A stretch of DNA of 64,000 nt. It comes from Brevibacterium yomogidense (GTDB lineage Bacteria > Actinomycetota > Actinomycetes > Actinomycetales > Brevibacteriaceae). Positions within the stretch are counted from its first letter, which is position 1, and each line of letters begins with the position of its first letter. The stretch lies in NCBI RefSeq assembly GCF_900163715.1, contig NZ_FWFF01000010.1, forward strand, positions 50,491 to 114,490, read 5' to 3'. The notes beneath the pieces were generated by a model, which saw nothing but the letters and a program-made list of their open reading frames with translations, did not search any database and was not told where the DNA came from. Positions 7,613 through 16,666 of this stretch are shown here, piece after piece. Both the position numbers and the translations under genes were made by a program.

Positions 7613-9319
7613 GTGACACCACCACTGCTCGTGCTCGACACTCCGGCCCTCTACTACCGGTCGTTCCACGGCCTGCCGGACACCATCCGGTCGCCCCATG
7701 GCCGGCCCGTCAACGCTGCGAAGGGCCTGCTCGACACGATCAGCCAACTGGTCACCCGCTGGGGCTCCCGAAGGATCATCGCGGTCATGGACGCGGACTG
7801 GCGCCCTGACTTCCGCACCGCGCTCCTGCCCGAGTACAAGGCGCATCGGATCACCGACCCCGCCCGCGGCACGGAGACGCCTCCGGACCTGGAGGCGCAG
7901 CTCCCGGTCATCTTCGATGCGCTCGATGCCTTCGGCATCCCCATCGCCGAGGTCCCGGGCACCGAAGCGGACGACGTCATCGCCTCGATCGTCGCCCAGG
8001 GCGGTGACGAGGACATCGTCGTCGTCTCGTCCGATCGGGATCTCATCGCACTGCTGGAGCCGGGCCGCAGGGTGTGCGTGCACCGCCCGCGGACGGGCGG
8101 ACGCTGGGAGACGATGGCGCTCGCAGACCTGCCGGCCGCCTACGGGGTTGCGGACGGGACCGCGTACCGCGCCCTCGCCGCACTGCGGGGCGACCCGTCG
8201 GACGGCATCCCCGGCGTCCCCGGGATCGGTGAGAAGACGGCGGCGAAGCTCGTGGCGGGCTACGGCGGCCTGGACGCGATCGTCGCCGCAGCGCAGCGCG
8301 GGGACAAGGAGCACGGCCTCTCCCCCCGGCGACGGGAGAACATCCTCGCGCACGCGGACAGCGTCCGTGCGGGCGAGCAGGTGATGGAGGGGCTCACGGA
8401 CCTGGCGGTGTCCGACTTCGTCGCCGCGGCCGGAGGCGAGCCGGACACGGCGCGCATCGCCGAACTGGGCGGTCAGTGGGGCCTCGAGCGCACCATCGCC
8501 CGGCTGCTGGCCGCACTCACCGGCGACGACGTCGAGGTGCGGACGACAGAACGGGTACGGGAGACGACGGAGCACGTCGACGAGCAGGGCGGACGCCCCG
8601 CTCCGAACGGGCTGCCCACCGGCTGGGCGGCGGATTTCTGCGCGTTCGATCTCGAGACGACGGGGGTGGACCCGCACAGCGGCCGGATCGTGTCCGCCGC
8701 TCTTGTGCCCTTCGTCGGCGGTGACGAGGGCCCCGCCCGCACGTGGCTCGTCGATCCCGGTGTGGAGATCCCCGAGGCCGCCCAGCGCGTCCACGGGATC
8801 TCGACCGAGCGCGCGCGTGCCGACGGCGAGCCGACCGCCGTCGCACTGCCGCAGATCATGGACGCCGTGCGCGCCCTGTCCGCGTCCGGCACGACGCTTG
8901 TCGGGCACAACATCGTCTACGACCTCACCGTGCTGGCCGCGGAGGCGGTGCGGGCGGGCATCCTCCCCTCCCCCGATGCCCTGCTCACGGATCTCCCGCC
9001 CGTACTCGACACGCTGGTCGTCGATCGGCAGGTGGACACGTACCGCCGGGGCCCGCGCACGCTGGGAGCACTCGCACAGCACTACGGCGTGTCTCTCGAG
9101 GACGCGCACGACGCACTCGCGGACGCGCGGGCGGCAGGTCTCATCGCCCTCGCCCTCGCCCGCTCCTCCCCCGCACTGGCGGGAACGCCCGCCGCCGCAC
9201 TCCACGACCAGCAGACGGTGTGGAAGCGGGAGCAGGCCGCTTCGCTGCAGGAGTTCCTGCGTCGCAAGCGACCCACGGCGGTGGTCAGCGGGGACTGGCC
9301 GCTGGAACGCCTAGACTGA
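7613..9319 (+). CDS. Fused 5'-3' (FEN/ExoIX-like) and 3'-5' (DEDDh) exonuclease
   Basis: 568 residues in one uninterrupted frame. Residues 1-300 are a FEN-type 5'-3' exonuclease, as in the N-terminal domain of DNA polymerase I: metal ligands at D9, D60, E118/D120/D121 and D141/D143, the arch residues YKAHR (75-79), and a helix-3-turn-helix GIPGVPGIGEKTAAKL (198-213). A linker of about 40 residues follows. Residues 340-520 are a DnaQ-like DEDDh exonuclease: FDLETTG (D346, E348), GHNIVYD (D437) and H499 with D504. The stand-alone FEN domain is the usual actinobacterial protein at this locus; the C-terminal fusion is unusual. Both active sites look intact. The GTG start at 7613 fits a leaderless -10. 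Likely role: processing of flaps, nicks or RNA primers during repair. Confidence 0.85.
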   Translation: MTPPLLVLDTPALYYRSFHGLPDTIRSPHGRPVNAAKGLLDTISQLVTRWGSRRIIAVMDADWRPDFRTALLPEYKAHRITDPARGTETPPDLEAQLPVIFDALDAFGIPIAEVPGTEADDVIASIVAQGGDEDIVVVSSDRDLIALLEPGRRVCVHRPRTGGRWETMALADLPAAYGVADGTAYRALAALRGDPSDGIPGVPGIGEKTAAKLVAGYGGLDAIVAAAQRGDKEHGLSPRRRENILAHADSVRAGEQVMEGLTDLAVSDFVAAAGGEPDTARIAELGGQWGLERTIARLLAALTGDDVEVRTTERVRETTEHVDEQGGRPAPNGLPTGWAADFCAFDLETTGVDPHSGRIVSAALVPFVGGDEGPARTWLVDPGVEIPEAAQRVHGISTERARADGEPTAVALPQIMDAVRALSASGTTLVGHNIVYDLTVLAAEAVRAGILPSPDALLTDLPPVLDTLVVDRQVDTYRRGPRTLGALAQHYGVSLEDAHDALADARAAGLIALALARSSPALAGTPAAALHDQQTVWKREQAASLQEFLRRKRPTAVVSGDWPLERLD

Positions 9320-9351
9320 CTCGGGTCCGACCCCGGGTGGACCCGGCGGCC

Positions 9352-9379
9352 CCACACGCTATCGACCACACGCTATCGA
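9352..9379 (+). repeat. Two 14-bp direct repeats before secA2
   Basis: CCACACGCTATCGA occurs twice back to back (9352-9365 and 9366-9379), ending 17 bp before the secA2 start. It may affect the leader or be a slippage product. Confidence 0.6.
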
Positions 9380-9396
9380 CGAGGTGCACACGACGA

Positions 9397-11664
9397 ATGG
9401 GACTCTTCTCGCGACTGCTCAACCGGCCTGGAGCACAGGCCGACAAGCGGATCGGCTGGTTCGACCGCGCACAGGACTCCGTCGCACAGCGGCACGAGGA
9501 GTACGCCGATTCGACGGATGAGCAGCTCACCGAAGCCGCGGCTGCGGTGTTCGAGACGGGCACCCGCGAGGAGCAGCTCGTCCGCTTCGTCGCGCTGGCG
9601 CGCGAAGCCGCGGAGAGGACGCTGGACGAGCGTCCGTACGACACGCAGCTGCGCGGACTGGTCGGACTGCTGGACGGGAACGTCGTGCAGATGCTCACCG
9701 GTGAGGGCAAGACCCTCGTCGGTGCGCTGGCGGCCGCCGGCTACGCACTCCAGGGCCGCCGCGTCCACGTCGTGAGCGTCAACGACTACCTCGCCGTCCG
9801 CGACCGCGGCTGGATGGCACCGGTCTTCGACCTGCTGGGCGTCTCCGTGTCCGCCGTGTCCGGCTCGATGTCCGACGAGGAGCGCCGCGAGGCCTACCGT
9901 GCGGAGGTCGTGTACGGCTCCGTCTCGGAGATCGGCTTCGATGTCCTCCGCGACCGATTCCGGCTGCCCGGCGAAGAGGTCCGCGTCGAATCCCGCGACG
10001 TCGTGATCGTCGATGAGGCGGACTCGGTCCTCATCGACGAGGCCCGCGTGCCCCTGGTCCTCGCGGGCTCGACGCAGAAGGAGGACGCCGACCAGCGGGT
10101 GGCCCGGCTGGTGGCGCGCCTGGACCCGGACGAGCACATCGAGGTGACCGAGGACCGCAGAGCGGTCTCGCTGACGCCCGCAGGCATCGACGAGGTCGAG
10201 GACTCACTCGGCGTCGAGCTGTACGGCCAGGACGCGGCGACCCTCGCGGCGGTGAACCTGGCCCTCTACGCACGCATGCTCGTCCATCGCGATGTCGACT
10301 ACCTCGTGGTCGACGGCGCCATCAAGCTCATCGATGCCTCGCGCGGACGCATCGCCCACCTGCAGCGCTGGCCGGACGGGCTCCAGGCGGCCGTCGAGGC
10401 GAAGGAGAAGCTCGAGACATCGACCAGCGGCGAGATCCTCGATCAGATGACGGTCGAAGAGCTCATCCACTCCTACACCCGCGTGTGCGGGATGACCGGC
10501 ACGGCGCTGGCGGTGGGCGACGACCTCCGCGAGTTCTACGACCTGGAGATCGTGCCCGTCGACCCCCACGAACCGGTCATCCGCATCGATGAGGCGGACC
10601 GGCTCTTCACCTTCCAGGAGTCGAAGGAGCGGGCGATCGTCGAGGAGGTGGCGGAAGCCCACGCCTCCGACCGCCCGGTGCTCGTCGGCACGCGCTCCGT
10701 CGCAGAGAGCGAATCGCTCGCCGAACGGCTCCGCGAGCGGGGAATCGACTGCGAGGTGCTGAACGCGAAGGACGACACCCGCGAGGCGCAGATCATCGCC
10801 CGCGCCGGTGAAGCCGGCGCCGTGACCGTGTCCACGCAGATGGCCGGCCGCGGCACGGACATCAGACTGGGCGGCGAGGACGTCGCGGAGGCCGGCGGAC
10901 TGCTGGTGATCGGCGCCGGGCGCTACGAGTCATCCCGCCTGGACGATCAGCTGCGCGGCCGCGCCGGCCGCCAGGGCGATCCGGGCAGCTCCGTCTTCTT
11001 CACGAGCCTCGAGGACGAGCTCATGAGCCGCGTGCCGGAAGCGCAGCGGTTCGTGGAGGAGGGGGACGAGACGGGTCTCATCACCTCGAAGCGCGCGGCA
11101 CTGCTCGTCGAGCACGCACAGCGCATGGCGGAGGGCGAGAACACCGCGGTCCACCGCGACACCTGGCGCTTCAACGACCTCATGGCGAAGCAGCGTGAAC
11201 TGGTCCTCACCCGTCGTGACGAGGTGCGCGACGAGCTGCGGGGCCCCGCCGAGGTCCGCGACCTGCTGGGCGAGGACCGGGTCTCCCAGATCGAGGACGA
11301 GCAGTCCGCCGACGTGCTCGACACCGCCATCCGCGATGTCCTCCTCTTCGCCGTCGACGAACGCTGGGTCGATCACCTCGCGTTCCTCAACGACCTCCGC
11401 GAGGGCATCCACCTGCGCACACTGGCGCGTGAGAAGCCCCATGAAGCGTTCAATGAGGAGTCGATCGGCGCGTTCGCGAGCTTCTGGGACGACGTGCTGA
11501 CCCGCTCGCACGAGGTGCTCGCGGACGCGGACTTCACGGGCGAGGGCGTGGATCTGCCGGCCCACGGCCTCAAGCGGCCCTCATCGACCTGGACCTATCT
11601 GACGACGGAGAACGTCTTCGGCTCTGACCTCGAGACGGTCGTGAAGACGCTGCGGAAGCCCTGA
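9397..11664 (+). CDS. secA2: Accessory preprotein translocase ATPase SecA2
   Basis: 755 residues with the SecA motor: Walker A MLTGEGKTLVGALA, the VVSVNDYLAVRD segment, DEAD-type VDEADSVLIDEAR, CGMTGTA, and the second RecA fold with STQMAGRGTDI and RGRAGRQGDPG. It is shorter than the housekeeping SecA (about 900) and lacks the C-terminal zinc-binding tail, as expected for SecA2. The family powers export of a subset of proteins, often those without classical signal peptides, in mycobacteria and other Gram-positives. ATG 9397 is chosen because upstream codons belong to a different reading context and GAGG lies 12 nt before. It is probably co-transcribed with the exonuclease gene 77 bp upstream. 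Confidence 0.9.
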   Translation: MGLFSRLLNRPGAQADKRIGWFDRAQDSVAQRHEEYADSTDEQLTEAAAAVFETGTREEQLVRFVALAREAAERTLDERPYDTQLRGLVGLLDGNVVQMLTGEGKTLVGALAAAGYALQGRRVHVVSVNDYLAVRDRGWMAPVFDLLGVSVSAVSGSMSDEERREAYRAEVVYGSVSEIGFDVLRDRFRLPGEEVRVESRDVVIVDEADSVLIDEARVPLVLAGSTQKEDADQRVARLVARLDPDEHIEVTEDRRAVSLTPAGIDEVEDSLGVELYGQDAATLAAVNLALYARMLVHRDVDYLVVDGAIKLIDASRGRIAHLQRWPDGLQAAVEAKEKLETSTSGEILDQMTVEELIHSYTRVCGMTGTALAVGDDLREFYDLEIVPVDPHEPVIRIDEADRLFTFQESKERAIVEEVAEAHASDRPVLVGTRSVAESESLAERLRERGIDCEVLNAKDDTREAQIIARAGEAGAVTVSTQMAGRGTDIRLGGEDVAEAGGLLVIGAGRYESSRLDDQLRGRAGRQGDPGSSVFFTSLEDELMSRVPEAQRFVEEGDETGLITSKRAALLVEHAQRMAEGENTAVHRDTWRFNDLMAKQRELVLTRRDEVRDELRGPAEVRDLLGEDRVSQIEDEQSADVLDTAIRDVLLFAVDERWVDHLAFLNDLREGIHLRTLAREKPHEAFNEESIGAFASFWDDVLTRSHEVLADADFTGEGVDLPAHGLKRPSSTWTYLTTENVFGSDLETVVKTLRKP

Positions 11665-11722
11665 CCCGGGGCTCCTCCGGACACAGGCGTCGGTGCGCCG
11701 GACAGTGGCTCCGCCGTGCCGG

Positions 11723-14401
11723 TCAGTCCGCGACGACGCCGCGACGGATCGACTCCGCTGCCCTGCGGACCCGCACGGCGGTCGCAGGCTCGGAGACGTC
11801 GGCGATCTGCCCGAGGATGTCGAGCGTCTGCTTCGCCCACCGGACGAAGTCCCCGGCCGCGATCCCGGATCCCTTGAGGGTGTTCGCCAGGGAGGCGCCC
11901 TCCGTCCAGTTGTAGACGAGCCGTCCGATCCCGAAATCGGGTTCGGGGGTGTCGCTCAGCCGTGCGGAGCGCTCGAGCTCCGTCACCGTCCGCCAGAGGC
12001 CGTGCACGTCCAGGACGGCGGCGTCGAGTGACGCCGTCGGCATGCGGGGGACGCCGAAGGTCTCGGTCTGCCGAGCGGAGTAGACCAGTCCGGACGCCAG
12101 GGAGGCGATCTCCGGTTCGCTGAGCGAGTCGAAGACGCCGCCCCGCACGGCGAGTGCGGTGACGAGGTCCCGCTCACCGTAGATGCGGCGGAGGATCCGG
12201 CTGTCGGGCAGGAACCCGACGGATGTCAGCACGTCGCAGACGCGGTCGAACACCATCGCGATCGACGTGGTGCGGCCCTCGATCTTCGCGCGCAGAGACG
12301 CCGATTCCGCCTCGAGCTTCTCCGCCCGTTCGGCCCATCGTGCGTGGTTCTCGCGGTCCGGGCAGGAATGGCACGGGTGCGTGCGGATCTCGTCGCGCAG
12401 CTGTTCGATGCGAGCCGCGTCAGGAGACTGCGGACGGTCCTTCTTCCCGGACTCCAGCGCCTCCGCCATCGCGGTCGTCGGGTCCTTCACGCGGCCGTCC
12501 GCCAGCGCATCGACGAGTACCTCGCCCAGTCGCCTGCGCTGCTCGACGACACGATGGTTGAACTTCTTGGGGAACTTCACGCGCCCCAGCTTCACCGCGG
12601 GCTCCGTGACCTCATGCGGACGCAGGTGCCAGACACGGCCCTCCTCCGTGAGCACGCTGGGCAGGCGCGTGTCCGCGTCCCGGCGCTGCATCGGCGCGAT
12701 GACGACGCAGGCGCCCAGAGACCGCTTGGACGGCAGCGTGATGGCATCGCCCACCCGCAGCAGGCCCAGCGACTCCATGACCTCCCGCTGGCGGAACTTG
12801 GAGCGCGTGCGCCGCTGCCGCTTCTCCTCGACCGATACCGCACGGCGCAGCTGCGCGTACTCGGCGAAGTCACCGCGATCGCACGCCATGGAGCTGCGGT
12901 AGCCCGCGACCGCCTCCTCATTGCGACGCAGCTTCTTCGCGAGGCCCACGACACCGGTGTCGGCCTGGAACTGCGCGAACGACGTCTCCAGCACGCTGCC
13001 GGCGGAGTCCCGGTCCATGCGCGCGAGCAGATTCGCCGCCATGTTGTAGGTGGGGACGAACTGGCTGCGCAGCGCGTACGTGCGCTTCGAGGCGAGTGCG
13101 CCGATGTCCGCGACGTCGACGCCCGGCTGCCAGACGACGAGCGCGTGGCCCTCGGTGTCGATGCCCCGGCGACCGGCCCGCCCCGTCAGCTGGGTGTACT
13201 CCCCCGGCGTGATCTGCACGTGCGCCTCGCCGTTGAACTTCACGAGCTTCTCGAGCACGACGGTGCGGGCCGGCATGTTAATGCCCAGTGCGAGCGTCTC
13301 CGTCGCGAAGATCGCCCGCAGATGGCCCGCCGCGAAGAGGTCCTCGACCAGTTCCTTGAACTGCGGGATCATGCCGGCGTGATGGGCTGCGAAGCCGTGG
13401 AGGAGCCCGGTGGAGAAGGTGCCGAATCCGAGCACGCCGAGGTCCTCCCGCGGCATCTGCTCGACGAGCTCATCGAGCCGTGCCTCGATCGCGCGCTTGT
13501 CCGCGGCATCCGTGAGGTCCACGCCCCGCGTGAGCAGCTGCTCCACGGCCTCATCGCACCCGTTGCGGGAGAAGATGAAGAAGATCGCCGGGAGCAGAGA
13601 GCCCTCGCGCAGTCGGTTGAGGATGTCGATGCGCGAGGCGCGGGGCGCACGGGCCTGACGGCGCGGCGGACCGCCCCGCCCGCGGCGGTTCCCCTGTCCC
13701 CTGCCGTGGGACTTCTCGTGCTGGCGGATCGCACGGACCAGATCGGGTTCCAGCTCGGTTCCCGAACCCGCGCGGAAGAGGCGGTGGATGCGTCCGTCGA
13801 CCATCATGTGGTTGTGGAGCGGGACGGGTCTGTGCTCGGTCACCACGACGTCCAGGCGGCCGCGGACCTCCCGCAGCCACGCACCGAACTCGTCCGCGTT
13901 GGACACGGTCGCGGACAGTCCGACGATGCGGACGTGGGCGGGGAGGTGGATGATGACCTCTTCCCACACGGGTCCGCGGAAGCGGTCGGCCAGGTAGTGG
14001 ACCTCGTCGAGGACGACGAAGCCCAGGTCCGTGAGTGCTTCGCCCGAGTACAGCATGTTCCGCAGCACCTCGGTCGTCATGACGACGATCGGCGCATCGC
14101 GGTTGATCGAGGTGTCACCGGTGAGCAGCCCGACGTTCTCAGGACCGTAGTCGCGCGAGAACTCCGTGAACTTCTGATTGCTGAGCGCCTTGATGGGCGA
14201 CGTGTAGAAGACGCGCACGCCACGATGCCGGGCGAGGGCCACCGCGAACTGGGCGACCACGGTCTTGCCCGCGCCGGTGGGTGCGGCGACGAGGACGGAG
14301 CGATCCTCCTCAAGGTCCTGGCAGGCAGTGCGCTGGAATCGGTCGAGGGGGAATCCCAGACCGGCTTCGAACGCGGTGAGGGGGTCGTGCTCTGCGCTCA
14401 T
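11723..14401 (-). CDS. helY: Ski2-like DEAD/DEAH-box RNA helicase HelY
   Basis: 892 residues. Motif I is APTGAGKTVVAQFAVA, motif II is DEVHYLADR, then GLSATVSNADEFG and the C-terminal helicase motif QLTGRAGRRGID. A basic insertion (about residues 235-265, Gly/Arg-rich) lies between the helicase cores, and the C-terminal region contains the HPCHSCPDRENHARW cysteine motif and a DSHCT-like domain. HelY/Mtr4-type helicases act in RNA turnover. GAGGAG lies 7 nt before ATG 14401; the in-frame GTG six bases earlier would leave only 1 nt. Its place beside tatC-tatA-pafCB matches mycobacteria. Confidence 0.92.
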   Translation of the reverse strand: MSAEHDPLTAFEAGLGFPLDRFQRTACQDLEEDRSVLVAAPTGAGKTVVAQFAVALARHRGVRVFYTSPIKALSNQKFTEFSRDYGPENVGLLTGDTSINRDAPIVVMTTEVLRNMLYSGEALTDLGFVVLDEVHYLADRFRGPVWEEVIIHLPAHVRIVGLSATVSNADEFGAWLREVRGRLDVVVTEHRPVPLHNHMMVDGRIHRLFRAGSGTELEPDLVRAIRQHEKSHGRGQGNRRGRGGPPRRQARAPRASRIDILNRLREGSLLPAIFFIFSRNGCDEAVEQLLTRGVDLTDAADKRAIEARLDELVEQMPREDLGVLGFGTFSTGLLHGFAAHHAGMIPQFKELVEDLFAAGHLRAIFATETLALGINMPARTVVLEKLVKFNGEAHVQITPGEYTQLTGRAGRRGIDTEGHALVVWQPGVDVADIGALASKRTYALRSQFVPTYNMAANLLARMDRDSAGSVLETSFAQFQADTGVVGLAKKLRRNEEAVAGYRSSMACDRGDFAEYAQLRRAVSVEEKRQRRTRSKFRQREVMESLGLLRVGDAITLPSKRSLGACVVIAPMQRRDADTRLPSVLTEEGRVWHLRPHEVTEPAVKLGRVKFPKKFNHRVVEQRRRLGEVLVDALADGRVKDPTTAMAEALESGKKDRPQSPDAARIEQLRDEIRTHPCHSCPDRENHARWAERAEKLEAESASLRAKIEGRTTSIAMVFDRVCDVLTSVGFLPDSRILRRIYGERDLVTALAVRGGVFDSLSEPEIASLASGLVYSARQTETFGVPRMPTASLDAAVLDVHGLWRTVTELERSARLSDTPEPDFGIGRLVYNWTEGASLANTLKGSGIAAGDFVRWAKQTLDILGQIADVSEPATAVRVRRAAESIRRGVVAD

Positions 14402-14483
14402 CGTCACGCTCCTCTCATCGTGCGGCGGCAGCCGCTGCTGACGTGTCGTCGTCCGTGCGTGTGCATCCGGTGCATCATTCGCG

Positions 14484-15302
14484 TCAGTCCTCAGCCGGAT
14501 CCTCCCACAAACCCTCTGCGATGAGGCGCTTCTTCCGCCGTCTGTCGCCCAGGAGACAGATGAGCCAGGCGATGAAGAACAGCGCGAGCATCGGGATGAC
14601 GAGGAAGAACATGGAGATCGCGTCCGGCGCGGGCGTCGCGATCGCGGCGAACACGAACACGATGAGGACCACGATGCGCCACGACTTCCGGATCCGGTCG
14701 GCGCTCAAGATCCCCAGCATGTTGAGCCCGACCATGAGGACCGGCAGGACGAACGCGATCCCGAACACCACGATGATGATCATGACGAACGTGAGGTAGT
14801 CCTGCGCGGGGATGATGTTGCTGGCCCCTGCCGGGGTGAAGGATGTGAGGGCACGGACCGCGTTCGGCATCGCGAAGAACGCGAGGCAGGCGCCTGCGAG
14901 GAAGAGCGGGATCGAGGCGGCCACGAAGCCCAGCGTGTACCGCTTCTCCGTCTTGGTGAGGCCGGGGACGATGAAGGCCCACAGCTGCTGGATCCACACC
15001 GGCGACGACAGGATGAAGCCGATGAAGAGCGACACCTTGATCTTCATGTCGAAGGGCGACGCGATCCCCGCATAGTTGAGCTCTGCGATGCGGTCGTCCT
15101 GCGCGGCGATCTCATCGACCGGTGACTGCAGGATCGCGAGCACCGGATCGTAGAGGAACCAGCCGAGCACCGACGTGAGGACCAGCGCGACACCGCAGAT
15201 GATCGCGCGATTGCGGAACTCCACGAGGTGCTCCGACAGCGGCATCCGCTTGTCGGGGTTCTTCTTCGAGCGCTTCCAGCCCGCCCTGTCCTCTGCCTCC
15301 AC
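14484..15302 (-). CDS. tatC: Sec-independent protein translocase TatC
   Basis: 272 residues with six membrane segments. The N-terminal cytoplasmic motif MPLSEHLVEFRNR is the TatC signal-peptide recognition site, and the conserved FxxPGLTKTEKR loop is present. TatC receives folded twin-arginine substrates and assembles with TatA. The GTG at 15302 is the most upstream start that clears tatA (23 bp gap); it gives the short charged lead usual in actinobacteria. No clear ribosome site is seen there, so the exact start is uncertain; ATG at 15243 is the alternative. Confidence 0.93.
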   Translation of the reverse strand: MEAEDRAGWKRSKKNPDKRMPLSEHLVEFRNRAIICGVALVLTSVLGWFLYDPVLAILQSPVDEIAAQDDRIAELNYAGIASPFDMKIKVSLFIGFILSSPVWIQQLWAFIVPGLTKTEKRYTLGFVAASIPLFLAGACLAFFAMPNAVRALTSFTPAGASNIIPAQDYLTFVMIIIVVFGIAFVLPVLMVGLNMLGILSADRIRKSWRIVVLIVFVFAAIATPAPDAISMFFLVIPMLALFFIAWLICLLGDRRRKKRLIAEGLWEDPAED

Positions 15303-15325
15303 CGTCGTCGTCGGGTCCGGAGGAC

Positions 15326-15634
15326 TCAGGAGTCGCGGCGCTGGTCGTCTTCGGGCAGCGCCTGCTCGTCGCGGCTGGGCGTCTGCGCAGAGCTCTGCCC
15401 GGTCACGTCATCGACGGACGGGGCCGACGAGGTGCTCGTGACCTCTCTGCGCTCTCCGCCTTCGGCGTCCTTCTCGCCCTTCTCACCCTTGTCGCCGCGG
15501 AGGTCGTCCACCTCGGACTTGAAGACCTTGAGGGACTTGCCGACGTTCTTCGCGATCATGGGCAGCTTGGGTGCGCCGAAGATCAGGAGGATGACGATGA
15601 CGAGGATGAGAATATGGATGGGCTCAGGGCGCAT
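15326..15634 (-). CDS. tatA: Twin-arginine translocase subunit TatA
   Basis: 102 residues: one N-terminal membrane helix (IHILILVIVILLIFGAPKLP) with the FG-x-KLP hinge, an amphipathic helix (MIAKNVGKSLKVFKSEVDD) and a polar, acidic tail. TatA oligomers form the transport path for folded proteins. AGGAG lies 5 nt before ATG 15634. It lies 33 bp after pafC and 23 bp before tatC, so pafB-pafC-tatA-tatC (and probably helY) form one transcription unit. Confidence 0.94.
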   Translation of the reverse strand: MRPEPIHILILVIVILLIFGAPKLPMIAKNVGKSLKVFKSEVDDLRGDKGEKGEKDAEGGERREVTSTSSAPSVDDVTGQSSAQTPSRDEQALPEDDQRRDS

Positions 15635-15667
15635 TCCGGCTCCTAGGGGTCGATGCTCCAGGACATT

Positions 15668-16666
15668 CTAGTCCTCGGGTGTTCGTCGCGCGTACAGGGA
15701 GAGGGCCTCGTGGGTCACATCCGCGGCGCGACGCACGACCTCCGGCGGATCGGCGGCCAGCACTCCCGCGCCGTGGGCGCTCAGCAGCCGCACCGCCCAG
15801 TCGCGACCCACGTGCGGAAGATCGAGCGAGACGGTGCCCGCACCGTGCTCATCGTCGCGGCGGGTGCCGCCTACGGCGGGGACGTCGATCTCGTCCGCGA
15901 GCCACGCGGACTCCGGCCGCAGGGCGACGGAGACTCCCGAGGGCGACGCTGAGGTCGGCCCCGCCGCCGCATTCGCCGCGGAATGGGACGCGGGGGCGTC
16001 CGGGGCCTCGGCGGTGGAGGGGGTGGTCTTGGCGTCCCGTGCAGGTGCCGCCGCACGGATCCGGTCGACCGCGAACGAGCGGTCGCCGCCGGAGGTGAGG
16101 CAGTGGGCGTCCAGATACCAGACGCGGCCCAGCCGCAGCCGCAGCGGACGGATGGTGCGCTCCGTGAGCTCGTCGCGTGCGGGGACGTAGTAGCGGATGT
16201 CGAGCGTGGTCCCCTCGCGCAGCGCCGCACGCACGGTGTCCGCGAGCTCACCCGGCAGCCTGGGCGGGGAGATGTCGAGCATGCCGCCGGAGCCCTCCCC
16301 CGAGGCCCCCTGCAGCTTCTGCCGCACGGACCGGATCGTCGTGGGGTCGGCCTCGTGGGCGGACTCGAGGTAGTCGAGCGCCAGCAGGAGCCCGCCGACC
16401 TCGTGGGGGCTCAGTCGGACGGGGACGGAGACCTCGTCGGCATTGCCGACGTACACGCGGCCGCCCTCCCATTCCGCCTCGATGAGATCGTCGGGCATGT
16501 GCCCGGGACGCCCCGTCACGAACAGCAGCTCCAGGTCATCGACGATCTGCTCCGCGTCCACGTCGAAGTGCGCGGCGACGTCTGCGAGGTCCGTCCCCGG
16601 CCTGCGCGTCAGGTACGGGACGAGGCCCAGCAGTCGTGACAGGCGGTCGTGCGCGCGTTCAGCCAC
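15668..16666 (-). CDS. pafC: WYL-domain transcriptional activator PafC
   Basis: 332 residues: N-terminal winged helix (HDRLSRLLGLVPYLTRRPG then LADVAAHFDVDAEQIVDDLE), a WYL domain with the signature RVWYLDAHCLTSGGDRSFAVDRI, and a WCX C-terminal domain. PafB and PafC form a heterodimer that activates DNA-damage genes independently of LexA. The GTG at 16666 overlaps the pafB stop by 8 bp and has GGGAGG 5 nt upstream; this tight coupling supports equimolar production. A low-complexity Ala/Ser/Pro insertion follows the WYL motif (about residues 210-245). Confidence 0.92.
   Translation of the reverse strand: MAERAHDRLSRLLGLVPYLTRRPGTDLADVAAHFDVDAEQIVDDLELLFVTGRPGHMPDDLIEAEWEGGRVYVGNADEVSVPVRLSPHEVGGLLLALDYLESAHEADPTTIRSVRQKLQGASGEGSGGMLDISPPRLPGELADTVRAALREGTTLDIRYYVPARDELTERTIRPLRLRLGRVWYLDAHCLTSGGDRSFAVDRIRAAAPARDAKTTPSTAEAPDAPASHSAANAAAGPTSASPSGVSVALRPESAWLADEIDVPAVGGTRRDDEHGAGTVSLDLPHVGRDWAVRLLSAHGAGVLAADPPEVVRRAADVTHEALSLYARRTPED

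Noticed and set aside
7553..9205. Long open frames on the opposite strand of the exonuclease gene
   Set aside because: They are shadows of GC-rich codon bias; they lack family motifs and ribosome sites, whereas the forward frame has two complete nuclease domains.
12344..14524. 726-codon open frame opposite helY
   Set aside because: The minus strand encodes a full helicase; this frame is low-complexity Arg/Ala/Val and shows no domain.
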